From Pseudomonas palleroniana (GTDB lineage Bacteria > Pseudomonadota > Gammaproteobacteria > Pseudomonadales > Pseudomonadaceae), in the NCBI RefSeq assembly GCF_003031675.1, contig NZ_PYWX01000031.1:62001-126000 (forward strand): 64,000 nt of DNA, written 5' to 3'. The position numbers and the translations under genes are program-made. Below are positions 36,704-45,179 of the stretch, piece after piece. The notes below the pieces were generated by a model. The model saw nothing but the letters and a program-made list of their open reading frames with translations. It was not told the DNA's origin and did not search any database. Within the stretch, counting starts at the first letter, position 1. The number at the start of each line of letters is the position of its first letter.

Positions 36704-37764
36704 GGGAGGCTCCTCGACTCACCGTCGAAGTGCAGGTGACCGCGCTCGGCACGGGTGAATTCGTCCATCACCAGCAAGATGTTATGCAGGGCTTCTTCAC
36801 GCCCACGGCTGTCACGCCACAGAGCCAGGGGCAAACGTTGCATCACCGGGTACAAGCCGTTGAGAGACACCAGTTGGGCAGCCGGTAGCGCGCCGCCAAA
36901 ATCGCAAGCTAGCCGCTGGACTTCCGCCGATTCGATACCGGTGCCGGCATAACCCAGAAGCCGTTGCAGCAGGCCTACCGCATCCAGCTCCGCATCCAGG
37001 CGCTGGATCAACGCCTGGCAATTGGATAACGCCCCGCCCAGCTGGCTGCAGCTCTGCAAACCCAGCAGCAACGTACGCAGTTGTGCCGTGGGTACCGAAG
37101 GCGTGTGGGCGGCGATATCGTCGGCCAAAGCACGACGCATCAGGTTGAGCCCGGCGCCAAACTGCTCGCCACCGTACACCCCGAGCAGCGATTGCATCAT
37201 GAACGCCAGGGATTGGCGCATGACCACACTGGCGTAATACAACGCACGCACCGCTTGGCGTTCCTCTGGGTCACCACTGGCCTGCTGCAGCGTCAGTGCG
37301 ATATTCAGCCCGGCCTGGATTTCCCGCTTGAAGCGGATTTCCAACTTTGCGAGTGCATCTCGCGCCAGGGCCGCCTCGACTTTGCGCGCTTCAGCCTGGG
37401 CCTCGGCCGCCACCCGCTGAAGTACCACGAAGGTGCGCGCAGGATCGCGGCCAGTCAGTTCGAGCAATGTGTCGATACCAGGCTGTAGCAACAGTTGCAT
37501 GCGGACCTGGCGAGCAACGGTTGCCAATGACGCCTGCGCAGGATGGCCCAGTTGTTCATAGAGCTGGGTGATGTGCTCAATCGGTGTGACCTGCCGCCCA
37601 ATCGAACGGCGGCCCAGAGCCACGCCATTGAGCGCCATTTCTTCGTTGAATATCTGGGCAATGTCGTCGATAGCCGTGGCACCGGCCTGCGTTTGAGTAA
37701 CGCCGATGCGGGGTTGATCCGGGCTCAGGATCGGTTGCACATCGTTGAACGGTTCGACTTTCAT
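36700..37764 (-). CDS. hrpJ: Type III secretion gatekeeper HrpJ (SctW, YopN/SepL-TyeA family)
   Basis: A 354-residue gatekeeper that controls the order of translocator and effector export. It has IAQIFNEEMALNGVALGRRS near the N-terminus and the HrpJ/TyeA helical repeats after it (RALYYASVVMRQSLAFMMQS, GGALPAAQLVSLNGLYPVMQRLPLALW). The start at 37764 (MKVEPFNDV) is chosen because the longer in-frame ATG at 37815 lies inside the hrp box. First gene of the eleven-gene hrpJ-to-hrcU operon. Confidence 0.92.
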   Translation of the reverse strand: MKVEPFNDVQPILSPDQPRIGVTQTQAGATAIDDIAQIFNEEMALNGVALGRRSIGRQVTPIEHITQLYEQLGHPAQASLATVARQVRMQLLLQPGIDTLLELTGRDPARTFVVLQRVAAEAQAEARKVEAALARDALAKLEIRFKREIQAGLNIALTLQQASGDPEERQAVRALYYASVVMRQSLAFMMQSLLGVYGGEQFGAGLNLMRRALADDIAAHTPSVPTAQLRTLLLGLQSCSQLGGALSNCQALIQRLDAELDAVGLLQRLLGYAGTGIESAEVQRLACDFGGALPAAQLVSLNGLYPVMQRLPLALWRDSRGREEALHNILLVMDEFTRAERGHLHFDGESRSLP

Positions 37765-37794
37765 GGGCGGGCCAGGACAGGGAGTTTGTGTCCC

Positions 37795-37823
37795 TATGTG
37801 GCAGGCGCGCGCCATACGGTTCC
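37795..37823 (-). promoter_or_regulatory. hrp box of the hrpJ-hrcU operon
   Basis: On the minus strand GGAACC-N16-CCACATA, a full match to the HrpL consensus. It ends 31 bp before the hrpJ ATG at 37764 and settles that start codon. Confidence 0.95.
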
Positions 37824-37959
37824 ATCGAACTATCCCTGCGGCGTTTTTGAAAATACCCGCACAACAGCATCCCCGCTTTTTGCAAAAGACTGCACAAAAC
37901 CCAGCACAAAAAAAATAAATATCTACTTATAAATCAACGAATTAAAACTTTTTTTCCTT

Positions 37960-37975
37960 TGGCACAGCCAGTGCA
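37960..37975 (+). promoter_or_regulatory. Sigma54 (-24/-12) promoter of hrpL
   Basis: TGGCACAGCCAGTGCA: the GG and GC dinucleotides are 10 bp apart as required for sigma54, and the -24 element TGGCAC is perfect. It lies 53 bp before the hrpL ATG. Upstream 37824-37959 is AT-rich and would hold the HrpS and IHF sites. Confidence 0.9.
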
Positions 37976-38027
37976 AAAGGGGTCACGTCGAAACCACTTC
38001 GACCGTGTCCACCCAGAGGAAAAAATC

Positions 38028-38579
38028 ATGGATATCCCTATTGGTGCCCTCGCTCATCTTGTTGGCAGCTCGCCTCAATTCATGCTCCACCTGACGGACG
38101 ACCAACAAAAAAAACTCCGGCGCTTCATTCATAAGCGCGTGCTCAACCCGGAAGATGCGGACGATCTTCTGCAACTCACCTACCTGGAAGCCTGGCGTAA
38201 CCGCGAGCGCTACAGCGGCCAGGCGACACTCAGCACCTGGATGTGCGGAATCGCGCAGAACCTGATTCGCAACCACTTCCGGCGCCTGTATGCCAAACCG
38301 GTGCATTGCGAATTCGACGAGGCGCTGTGGCATGGCCAGGAGGACAGCCGTAATCTGGACTGGGAGTTCGAGGTCAATCGCCGGCTGGAAAAAACCCTGA
38401 TAGCCATCAAGGACCTGCCGCAGGAAATGCGCAAAACCCTGTATGCCTCGCTGGAGACGGATGGCAGCTATCAGGACACCGCCGATGCACTGGACATCCC
38501 TATCGGCACTGTTCGCTCGCGCCTGTCACGGGCACGTGAACAACTCAAGCGCGTCACCCACACGCCGTTGCGACCTTAA
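38028..38579 (+). CDS. hrpL: ECF sigma factor HrpL
   Basis: A 183-residue ECF sigma factor (P. syringae HrpL 184) that recognises the hrp boxes in this cluster. Region 2 (PEDADDLLQLTYLEAWRNRERY... STWMCGIAQNLIRNHFRR) and region 4 (LPQEMRKTLYASLETDGSYQDTADAL... IPIGTVRSRLSRAREQL) are clear. ATG at 38028 follows an AGAGGA site; an in-frame extension upstream is excluded because the sigma54 promoter lies inside it. Divergent from the hrpJ operon. Confidence 0.96.
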   Translation: MDIPIGALAHLVGSSPQFMLHLTDDQQKKLRRFIHKRVLNPEDADDLLQLTYLEAWRNRERYSGQATLSTWMCGIAQNLIRNHFRRLYAKPVHCEFDEALWHGQEDSRNLDWEFEVNRRLEKTLIAIKDLPQEMRKTLYASLETDGSYQDTADALDIPIGTVRSRLSRAREQLKRVTHTPLRP

Positions 38580-38763
38580 GCCAGACCAGCTGGCCATCGT
38601 TGGGCGACAGGGATATCAGCCCAACTCGATCTAGCCTTTTCATGCGCGACAGCAAGGCCGTGCCCATCCCGCCGAAACCTGACGCCCAACCCGCCACTCG
38701 TCGCTGTTTAGCCCGATTTTCCTTAAACAGTTGAAAGCGTAGAAAAATTTTCAACAAAAACGC

Positions 38764-38792
38764 TTGACGCATTCCCGTTCTACGCGAATAAT
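38764..38792 (+). promoter_or_regulatory. Probable sigma70 promoter of tRNA-Met
   Basis: TTGACG, a 17-bp spacer, then AATAAT; the tRNA begins 11 bp after the -10. The rest of 38580-38763 downstream of hrpL shows no gene and no clear hrp box. Confidence 0.65.
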
Positions 38793-38803
38793 GCGCGCCA
38801 CTT

Positions 38804-38880
38804 GGCTACATAGCTCAGTTGGTTAGAGCATAGCATTCATAATGCTGGGGTCCGGGGTTCAAGTCCCTGTGTAGCCACCA
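38804..38880 (+). tRNA. tRNA-Met (anticodon CAT)
   Basis: 77 nt. Acceptor stem GGCTACA/TGTAGCC, D arm with AGTTGGTT, anticodon arm TAGCA-TTCATAA-TGCTG with anticodon CAT, T arm with GGTTCAAGT and an encoded CCA. The full acceptor pairing suggests the elongator form. It is the right flank of the secretion cluster. Confidence 0.96.
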
Positions 38881-38923
38881 AGTACCGATCCATAGATGTC
38901 TACAGCAGTCTGTGAATCACCTC

Positions 38924-38952
38924 AAGAAGCCCGCCTCGTGCGGGCTTTCTTG
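38924..38952 (+). terminator. Terminator after tRNA-Met
   Basis: AAGAAGCCCGC-CTCGT-GCGGGCTTTCTT, a stem with one bulge and a T-rich 3' side. Confidence 0.75.
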
Positions 38953-39250
38953 TTTCTGGACATCCATGCGGGTCCAGCGACGTCAAACTCACCCTCTCCA
39001 ATACGACACTCGCCAACCTGGCTGCTTGATCATGCCTGTGCTTCAGGCTTTGAAGACGCCCGTCCACGCCCAGACCAACGCACCACAGTGCTCTCTCGCG
39101 AATATCGTGCAGACATCGTCGCCGATCAGGCTTAAAGCTAACTTCTAGAAACGCATCAAGCTGAAACGTATCAGCCTGTGTAAAAAGTCAAATTATGCAC
39201 AAATGCAAATTTACGCTTGACCCCAAAAACCGGTTTGCCTAAGATGAAAT
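38953..39250. other. Intergenic region upstream of levansucrase
   Basis: About 300 bp without a convincing gene; short open frames exist but lack ribosome-binding sites and protein character. The right half is AT-rich. In P. syringae the active levansucrase genes depend on a long upstream element shared with prophage genes, so this stretch may contain an equivalent control element. Confidence 0.5.
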
Positions 39251-39270
39251 TACTGTATGTACATACAGTA
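39251..39270. promoter_or_regulatory. LexA-like palindromic operator upstream of levansucrase
   Basis: TACTGTATGTACATACAGTA is a perfect 20-bp palindrome that contains CTG-N10-CAG with the AT-rich alternating centre of LexA boxes. It lies 36 bp before the levansucrase ATG, next to the AT-rich TATTTTTTATAA that probably includes the -10 element, so a bound repressor would block transcription. Whether LexA or a phage-type repressor binds is not known. Confidence 0.7.
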
Positions 39271-39306
39271 TTTTTTATAACTTCCTTCACGGACGAGGTA
39301 TTACCC

Positions 39307-40581
39307 ATGAAAAGCAACACTGAAAAATTCGGCAAGATCCCCCATCAACCCAGCCTCTGGACTCGGGCCGATGCGCTGAAAGTCCACGCGGACGATCCCA
39401 CTACGACCCAGCCACTGGTCAGTGCGGATTTCCCGGTATTGAGCAATGAGGTGTTCATCTGGGACACCATGCCGCTGCGCGATCTGGACGGAAACGTGAC
39501 CTCCGTCGATGGCTGGTCGGTGATCTTCACCCTGACCGCGGATCGCCATCCTAACGACCCGGAGTACATCGACGAGAACGGTAACTACGACATCACCCGC
39601 GACTGGAACGACCGCCATGGCCGGGCAAAGATGTACTACTGGTTTTCCCGTACCGGCAAGGATTGGAAACTCGGTGGCCGAGTGATGGCCGAAGGGGTTT
39701 CGCCGACCGCTCGCGAATGGGCCGGCACGCCAATCCTGTTGAACGAAAAGGGGGACATTGACCTGTACTACACCGCCGTCACGCCAGGCGCGACCATCGT
39801 CAAGGTGCGCGGTCGGGTGGTGACGACCGAGCATGGTGTCAGCATGGTCGGCTTTGAAAAGGTCAAGCCGCTGTTCGAAGCCGACGGCCACATGTATCAG
39901 ACCGAAGCGCAGAACGCCTTCTGGGGCTTTCGCGATCCTTGGCCGTTCCGTGACCCCAACGACGGCAAACTGTACATGCTGTTTGAAGGCAACGTGGCCG
40001 GCGAGCGCGGTTCGCACAAGGTCGGGAAAGCCGAAATCGGCGATGTGCCGCCGGGTTATGAAGACGTCGGCAACTCGCGCTTCCAGACCGCCTGTGTCGG
40101 TATCGCCGTGGCCCGTGACGAAGACGGGGACGACTGGGAAATGCTGCCGCCGCTGCTGACCGCGGTCGGCGTCAACGACCAGACCGAACGCCCACACTTC
40201 GTGTTCCAGGACGGCAAGTACTACCTGTTCACCATCAGCCACACCTTTACCTATGCCGACGGCGTGACCGGGCCGGACGGGGTGTACGGTTTCGTCGCCG
40301 ATTCGCTGTTCGGCCCTTACGTGCCGTTGAACGGTTCCGGCCTGGTGCTGGGCAACCCGTCCTCCCAGCCGTTCCAGACCTACTCGCACTGTGTGATGCC
40401 CAACGGCCTGGTGACCTCGTTTATCGACAGTGTGCCGACCGACGAAACCGGCAAGCAGATTCGTATCGGCGGTACCGAAGCACCGACGGTGGGGATCAAG
40501 ATCAAAGGGCAGCAGACGTTCGTGGTGGCCGAGTATGACTACGGTTACATTCCGCCGATGCTCGATGTAGCACTCCAATAA
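39307..40581 (+). CDS. lsc: Levansucrase (GH68)
   Basis: Extracellular transfructosylase making levan from sucrose. The 424-residue protein matches Pseudomonas Lsc throughout. The catalytic triad fits the nucleophile Asp53 (VFIWDTMPL), the transition-state Asp210 (GFRDPWPF) and the acid/base Glu294 (NDQTERPH). It lacks a cleavable signal peptide, as is usual in Pseudomonas levansucrases. ATG at 39307 is preceded by GACGAGG; the longer in-frame ATG versions would include the palindromic operator. It is monocistronic, followed by a strong terminator. Confidence 0.97.
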   Translation: MKSNTEKFGKIPHQPSLWTRADALKVHADDPTTTQPLVSADFPVLSNEVFIWDTMPLRDLDGNVTSVDGWSVIFTLTADRHPNDPEYIDENGNYDITRDWNDRHGRAKMYYWFSRTGKDWKLGGRVMAEGVSPTAREWAGTPILLNEKGDIDLYYTAVTPGATIVKVRGRVVTTEHGVSMVGFEKVKPLFEADGHMYQTEAQNAFWGFRDPWPFRDPNDGKLYMLFEGNVAGERGSHKVGKAEIGDVPPGYEDVGNSRFQTACVGIAVARDEDGDDWEMLPPLLTAVGVNDQTERPHFVFQDGKYYLFTISHTFTYADGVTGPDGVYGFVADSLFGPYVPLNGSGLVLGNPSSQPFQTYSHCVMPNGLVTSFIDSVPTDETGKQIRIGGTEAPTVGIKIKGQQTFVVAEYDYGYIPPMLDVALQ

Positions 40582-40674
40582 CAGCGAAACAGGGTGTTTG
40601 GGCAGCGGGCTCGAATTCGATAAAGAGCCCGTTGTGGATAGGATCGAGTATCCCGCCCGGCTCACTGCAACACC

Positions 40675-40714
40675 GACCCGTTACGGGCTGCAAGGATGCA
40701 GCCCGTAACGGGTC
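40675..40714 (+). terminator. Terminator after levansucrase
   Basis: A 17-bp perfect stem (GACCCGTTACGGGCTGC / GCAGCCCGTAACGGGTC) with a 6-nt loop and a T/C-rich tail. Confidence 0.88.
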
Positions 40715-40787
40715 TTCCTCTTTGTGAGCTACTTCATCACACTCTTGCCTGTCTGACATACCCTTGAGCGCAGCAGGAACGCCCTTC

Positions 40788-41621
40788 ATGAGCCTCGACG
40801 TATTCGCCATCATTCTGCTGGGCGCCGCACTTCACGCCACCTGGAATGCCGTAGTCAAAGGGGGGGCCGACAAGCTCCTGACCACCTGCATGATCGCCTC
40901 AGTCGCTTCGCTGATCGCGTTGACGACTGTCCCGTTCCTGGAGCCCCCGGCGCGAGGCAGTTGGCCGTTCATAGGGGCATCAGTGGTTTTCCAGGTGCTG
41001 TATTTCGCCCTCATCGCCTCGACCTACCGCGTGGCCGACATGAGCCAGACCTATCCGATCATGCGCGGTACCGCGCCACTGCTGGTGGCGACGGTGAGCG
41101 TGCTGCTGTTGTCCGAGGCATTGTCGGCATTCGCCTGGCTCGGCATCGCAATCATCTCCCTCGGCATCTTGAGCATGGCCGCCGTCCCTTCGGCAGGTTC
41201 GCGAAAGGGCGTGGTGCTGGCCTTGATCAACGCCGGCGTGATCGCGGGCTACACCCTGATCGACGGCGTGGGTGTGCGTAAATCCAGCGCGCCGGCGGCG
41301 TACACCCTGTGGATATTCCTGCTGACCGGCATCCCGCTTTGCGCATGGGCCCTGGCCACACAGCGCGGCGTCTTCATTGAATACGTCAGGCGCCACTGGC
41401 ACCTTGGCGTGGTGGGCGGCTTCGGCACACTGGCGTCCTATGGCCTGGCCCTGTGGGCGATGACTGCCGCACCGATCGCCACGGTTTCTGCGCTACGGGA
41501 AACCTCCATCCTGTTTGGCGTGGTGATCTGTGCATGGGTACTCAAAGAGCATCTGACGCGGGCTCGCCTCCTCGCCGCCTGCATCATTGCCGGCGGGGCG
41601 ATGGTATTGCGCCTGGGCTGA
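40788..41621 (+). CDS. EamA-family (DMT) transporter
   Basis: A 277-residue membrane protein with about ten hydrophobic segments arranged as two EamA repeats (AALHATWNAVVKGG in the first; ALINAGVIAGYTLIDGVGVRKS in the second) and YRVADMSQTYPIMRGTAPLLVA. Substrate unknown; such proteins export amino acids or other metabolites. ATG at 40788 with AGGA upstream. It stands alone between the levansucrase terminator and the PhzF gene. Confidence 0.88.
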   Translation: MSLDVFAIILLGAALHATWNAVVKGGADKLLTTCMIASVASLIALTTVPFLEPPARGSWPFIGASVVFQVLYFALIASTYRVADMSQTYPIMRGTAPLLVATVSVLLLSEALSAFAWLGIAIISLGILSMAAVPSAGSRKGVVLALINAGVIAGYTLIDGVGVRKSSAPAAYTLWIFLLTGIPLCAWALATQRGVFIEYVRRHWHLGVVGGFGTLASYGLALWAMTAAPIATVSALRETSILFGVVICAWVLKEHLTRARLLAACIIAGGAMVLRLG

Positions 41622-41715
41622 ACAGCGTTTGCGCTCAAAAAAACTTCGTATCTGTATTTTGACGCTCCGGGGACCCACTGTTAGTGTCCGGCCTCCCCTA
41701 CACGGAGTGCTCCTG

Positions 41716-42495
41716 ATGAAATTGGATATCTACCAGGTCGATGCTTTCAGCCAACATCCCTTTGGCGGTAACGCGGCGGCGGTCTGCCCGCTGACCGAAT
41801 GGCTGACCGATGAGCAACTGCACAACATCGCCGCCGAGAACAACCTCTCGGAAACCGCGTTCTTCGTGCCCCGTGATGGATTTTACGAGTTGCGCTGGCT
41901 GACCCCGGAAGTCGAGGTGGACCTGTGCGGCCACGCCACGCTCGCGGCGGCATGGGTCTTGATTCACCAGTTGCCGGATGCACCGGATGTGTTGCGCTTC
42001 GCCACCCGCAGCGGTGAGTTGCGCGTAACGCGCAATGGCGACGAACTGGCGATGGATTTCCCGGCCAAGCAGCCCGAGCGTTGTGAGCCACCCACCGGCC
42101 TGTTGAACGCCTTGGGGGTTGAGCACGCCGAGGTGTATGCCACCGATGACTACATCGTGCTGCTGGAAGACGAAGCCCAGGTCGCCGCCCTGACGCCGGA
42201 TTTCGTTCGCCTCAAGGGCCTGCCTAAACGCGGAATTGCGGTGACGGCCAAAAGCACGCGGTTTGATTTCATTTCTCGCTGGTTCGGCCCGAATGTCGGT
42301 ATCAATGAAGACCCTGTCACCGGCTCTGCGCACACCTCGCTGACGCCATTCTGGGCCGAGCGCCTGGGCAAGTCGCAATTGAGCGCCGAACAGGGAGGCA
42401 ACCGTCGTGGACAACTGCGTTGCGAACTCAAGGGCGACCGCGTGATTATCGCCGGGCACGCAGTGCTCTACCTCAAGGGCACGATTTACCTGTAA
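41716..42495 (+). CDS. PhzF-family epimerase/isomerase-like protein
   Basis: A 259-residue diaminopimelate-epimerase-fold protein of the PhzF/YddE family. It shows YQVDAFSQHPFGGNAAAVCPL, the catalytic Glu region NLSETAFF, the DLCGHATLAAAWVL block and EDPVTGSAHTSLTPFW. No phenazine genes are nearby, so it is a general metabolic member of unknown substrate rather than a phenazine enzyme. Confidence 0.93.
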   Translation: MKLDIYQVDAFSQHPFGGNAAAVCPLTEWLTDEQLHNIAAENNLSETAFFVPRDGFYELRWLTPEVEVDLCGHATLAAAWVLIHQLPDAPDVLRFATRSGELRVTRNGDELAMDFPAKQPERCEPPTGLLNALGVEHAEVYATDDYIVLLEDEAQVAALTPDFVRLKGLPKRGIAVTAKSTRFDFISRWFGPNVGINEDPVTGSAHTSLTPFWAERLGKSQLSAEQGGNRRGQLRCELKGDRVIIAGHAVLYLKGTIYL

Positions 42496-42531
42496 AAAGG
42501 AGCCACCCAAGGACAACAGATCATTCTCACA

Positions 42532-44361
42532 ATGAACGGAGTTCAGCACGTGCTTTCGATTTCCCGCCGTCAACTGTCAATGGTTGCCGCAGCCTTCGCC
42601 CTGGCCGGCTGTCACATCCCCGTCACTGAACAACCTCCAGCACCGGAGCTGGGTTCGGGTTACCGCAGCGATCTTGTGACGCAACACGCCGAGCGCCATA
42701 TGGCCGCCGCCGCCAACCCGTTGGCGGCCGAAGCCGGGCGTGAGATGTTGCGCCAAGGAGGCTCGGCCATTGATGCGGCGATCGCCATGCAGGCAGTGCT
42801 GACCCTGGTGGAACCGCAGTCGTCCGGCATCGGCGGCGGTGCGTTCATCATGCTCTGGGATGGGCAAACCGTACACGCGTACGACGGTCGCGAAACGGCG
42901 CCGGCCGGTGCGACCGAGCGCTTGTTCTTGAAGGCCGACGGCACTCCCATGGCGTTTCCCGAGGCGCAGATCGGCGGGCGTTCGGTCGGCACGCCGGGCG
43001 TCTTGCGTGCTCTGGAAATGGCACACAAGCAAACCGGCCACCTGCAATGGGCCAAGTTGTTCGAGCCCGCCATTCGTTTGTCGGAGCAGGGCTTCGCGAT
43101 ATCCCCACGCTTGCACGCGCTGATTGCCGCCGACCGCTACATCGCGCAGTCGCCGGAGATGGCGGCCTACTTTCTGAACGCCGATGGCACACCTAAAGCC
43201 GCCGGCACGCTGTTGAAAAACCCGGCACTGGCGAGTGTATTCAAGCGCATTGCCAAGGAAGGACCCGACGCGCTGTACCACGGCCCGATCGCCGACGAGA
43301 TCGCACGCAAGGTCCAGGGCAATCGCAATGTGGGCAGCCTGTCGCAGGCCGACCTCAAGGGCTATGTCGCCAAGGAGCGCACACCGCTTTGCACCGACTA
43401 CAAACAGTACCGCGTGTGCGGCATGCCGCCCCCCTCCTCGGGCGGGATTGCCGTTGCGCAAATCCTCGGCACGTTGCAGGCCGTGGAGGCCCGCGACCCG
43501 CGCCTGGCCATCGCGCCGATGGCACCCTTGAAAAGTGCCTCGCCCGCCGGTCTTGAGCCCAGCCCCGAAGCCGTGCACCTGATCGCTGAGGCCGGTCGCC
43601 TGGCCTTCGCCGACCGCGCACTGTATGTGGCCGATTCAGACTTCACCCCCGTCCCCGTCGCGGGCCTCGTCGCACCGGACTACCTGGCCCAACGCGCCAC
43701 GCTGATCGGCGAGCGCAGCATGGGCATCGCCAAACCGGGCCGACCTGCGGGCATCCAGGTGGCGTACGCGCCGGACCGTTCGCCGCTGCGTATCTCCACC
43801 TCACAAGTGGTGGCCGTGGACGACCAGGGCGGCGCCGTATCGATGACCACCACGGTGGAAGCGGCGTTCGGCTCGCACCTGATGGTCCAAGGCTTTCTGC
43901 TGAACAACCAGATGACCGATTTTTCGTTCATCCCCGAAGAAAACGGCCAGCCGGTGGCCAACCGCGTCGAGCCGGGAAAACGCCCACGCTCGGCCATGGC
44001 ACCGACCCTGGTGTTCGACCGCAAGAGCGGTGAATTGCTGGCCACGGTAGGCTCGCCGGGCGGCTCACAGATCATCGAGTATGTGAGCAAATCCTTGGTG
44101 GCTATGCTCGACTGGAACCTCGACCCGCAAGCCGCCATCAGCCTGCCGAACTTCGGCAGCCGCAACGGTGCGACCGAACTGGAGGCTGGCCTGTTCAGCC
44201 CAGGGTTGAAACAGGCGTTGCAGGACAAAGGCCATACGTTGAGCGAGATTGAGATGACCAGCGGCATCCAGGCCATCGTGCGCACGCGGGATGCCCAGGG
44301 CAAGGTGTCGCTGAGCGGCGGCGCGGACCCTCGGCGTGAAGGCGAAGCGGTCGGCGACTAA
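42532..44361 (+). CDS. ggt: Gamma-glutamyltransferase, putative lipoprotein
   Basis: Hydrolyses or transfers the gamma-glutamyl group of glutathione and related compounds. The 609-residue Ntn hydrolase precursor has EAGREMLRQGGSAIDAAIA and GIGGGAFIMLW in the large subunit and the autoprocessing Thr at about residue 423 (ISTSQVVAVDD), which starts the small subunit; NQMTDF and PRSAMAPTLV follow. The N-terminus carries a lipobox-like AFALAGC (Cys about 27), so it may be membrane anchored rather than free in the periplasm. pgeF follows after 21 bp. Confidence 0.94.
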   Translation: MNGVQHVLSISRRQLSMVAAAFALAGCHIPVTEQPPAPELGSGYRSDLVTQHAERHMAAAANPLAAEAGREMLRQGGSAIDAAIAMQAVLTLVEPQSSGIGGGAFIMLWDGQTVHAYDGRETAPAGATERLFLKADGTPMAFPEAQIGGRSVGTPGVLRALEMAHKQTGHLQWAKLFEPAIRLSEQGFAISPRLHALIAADRYIAQSPEMAAYFLNADGTPKAAGTLLKNPALASVFKRIAKEGPDALYHGPIADEIARKVQGNRNVGSLSQADLKGYVAKERTPLCTDYKQYRVCGMPPPSSGGIAVAQILGTLQAVEARDPRLAIAPMAPLKSASPAGLEPSPEAVHLIAEAGRLAFADRALYVADSDFTPVPVAGLVAPDYLAQRATLIGERSMGIAKPGRPAGIQVAYAPDRSPLRISTSQVVAVDDQGGAVSMTTTVEAAFGSHLMVQGFLLNNQMTDFSFIPEENGQPVANRVEPGKRPRSAMAPTLVFDRKSGELLATVGSPGGSQIIEYVSKSLVAMLDWNLDPQAAISLPNFGSRNGATELEAGLFSPGLKQALQDKGHTLSEIEMTSGIQAIVRTRDAQGKVSLSGGADPRREGEAVGD

Positions 44362-44382
44362 TTTTTTCAGCGGAGACATCCT

Positions 44383-45108
44383 GTGCAGCAGGCAGACAAT
44401 CTCGGCGCCGTCCCCGGCGTCGACCATGGCTTTTGCTCGATCAATGATCCTCTACGGCCAGAAACCGTGTTCATCTGCAAGCAGGTGCACAGCGCCTCGG
44501 TGATTGAATGGCAGGCCGATCAGGTGCCCAACACCCTTGAGGCGGACGGCGTGTTCACCCGCGAGCATCAGGCGATTGCGGTGATTACAGCCGACTGCCT
44601 GCCGGTGCTTATCGCCTCGGAAAACGGCGCAATGGTTGCCGCCGTGCATGGCGGTTGGAAGGGACTGCAAGGCGGGATCATCGCCAACGCGGTGCAACGC
44701 TTTGCCGACCAAGGCATTCCCGTGGACCAATTGCGAGTGGCCATCGGACCGTCGATCAAGCCGTGCTGTTATGAAGTGAGCGAGGGGTTTATCGGGCAGT
44801 TCCAGATCGATCAAGGCCACTTGTGGCGTGATGGTCTGGCGCCATGGAGCTTTGCGCAACCGACCCCATTGCTGCCACCCCGGATTACACCGCCGTATGC
44901 CAGGCAAGCGGGAAGTGCCTGGTTCGATTTGAGCGGGTATGGGGTGATGCTTCTGCAAGCGGCGGGACTCAAGCGTGAGCAGATCGAGGTCAGTAAGGTG
45001 TGCACTTATTGCACATCACCCACCTTCGCCAGCTACCGCCGAAGAACTCATCACCCGCAGGAACCGAAGACGTTGATCTATTCGTGGATTGCTCGCTCAG
45101 ACAGGTGA
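44383..45108 (+). CDS. pgeF: PgeF/YfiH family peptidoglycan editing factor (laccase-domain purine nucleosidase/phosphorylase fold)
   Basis: A 241-residue protein of the YfiH/LACC1 family with the metal/catalytic residues in CKQVHS, ITADCLPVL and AAVHGGWKGL and the GPSIKPCCYEV motif. The E. coli homologue prevents wrong incorporation of L-Ser in peptidoglycan; related proteins act on purine nucleosides. GTG start at 44383 follows a CGGAGA site. In many Pseudomonas pgeF sits by rluD and clpB; this copy beside ggt is probably a second paralogue. Confidence 0.9.
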   Translation: MQQADNLGAVPGVDHGFCSINDPLRPETVFICKQVHSASVIEWQADQVPNTLEADGVFTREHQAIAVITADCLPVLIASENGAMVAAVHGGWKGLQGGIIANAVQRFADQGIPVDQLRVAIGPSIKPCCYEVSEGFIGQFQIDQGHLWRDGLAPWSFAQPTPLLPPRITPPYARQAGSAWFDLSGYGVMLLQAAGLKREQIEVSKVCTYCTSPTFASYRRRTHHPQEPKTLIYSWIARSDR

Positions 45109-45179
45109 GAGAGAACTTACAAAGGATACCGAGAATATTCCAGCGCATATCCTGCACAAAATCGCAAAGGACATGAACC

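Noticed and set aside
38580..38803. Possible hrpK or effector gene between hrpL and tRNA-Met
   Set aside because: Only 224 bp, with no credible ORF and no hrp box.
38881..39250. tRNA-Met 3' end as an integration site for the secretion cluster
   Set aside because: The cluster lies on the 5' side of the tRNA, and no repeat of the tRNA 3' end or integrase gene was seen.
39301..40665. A 454-codon minus-strand frame opposite levansucrase
   Set aside because: Levansucrase has all catalytic residues on the plus strand; the antisense frame is a compositional by-product.
41716..42495. Phenazine biosynthesis from the PhzF-like gene
   Set aside because: No other phz genes are present; PhzF-fold proteins are common outside phenazine pathways.
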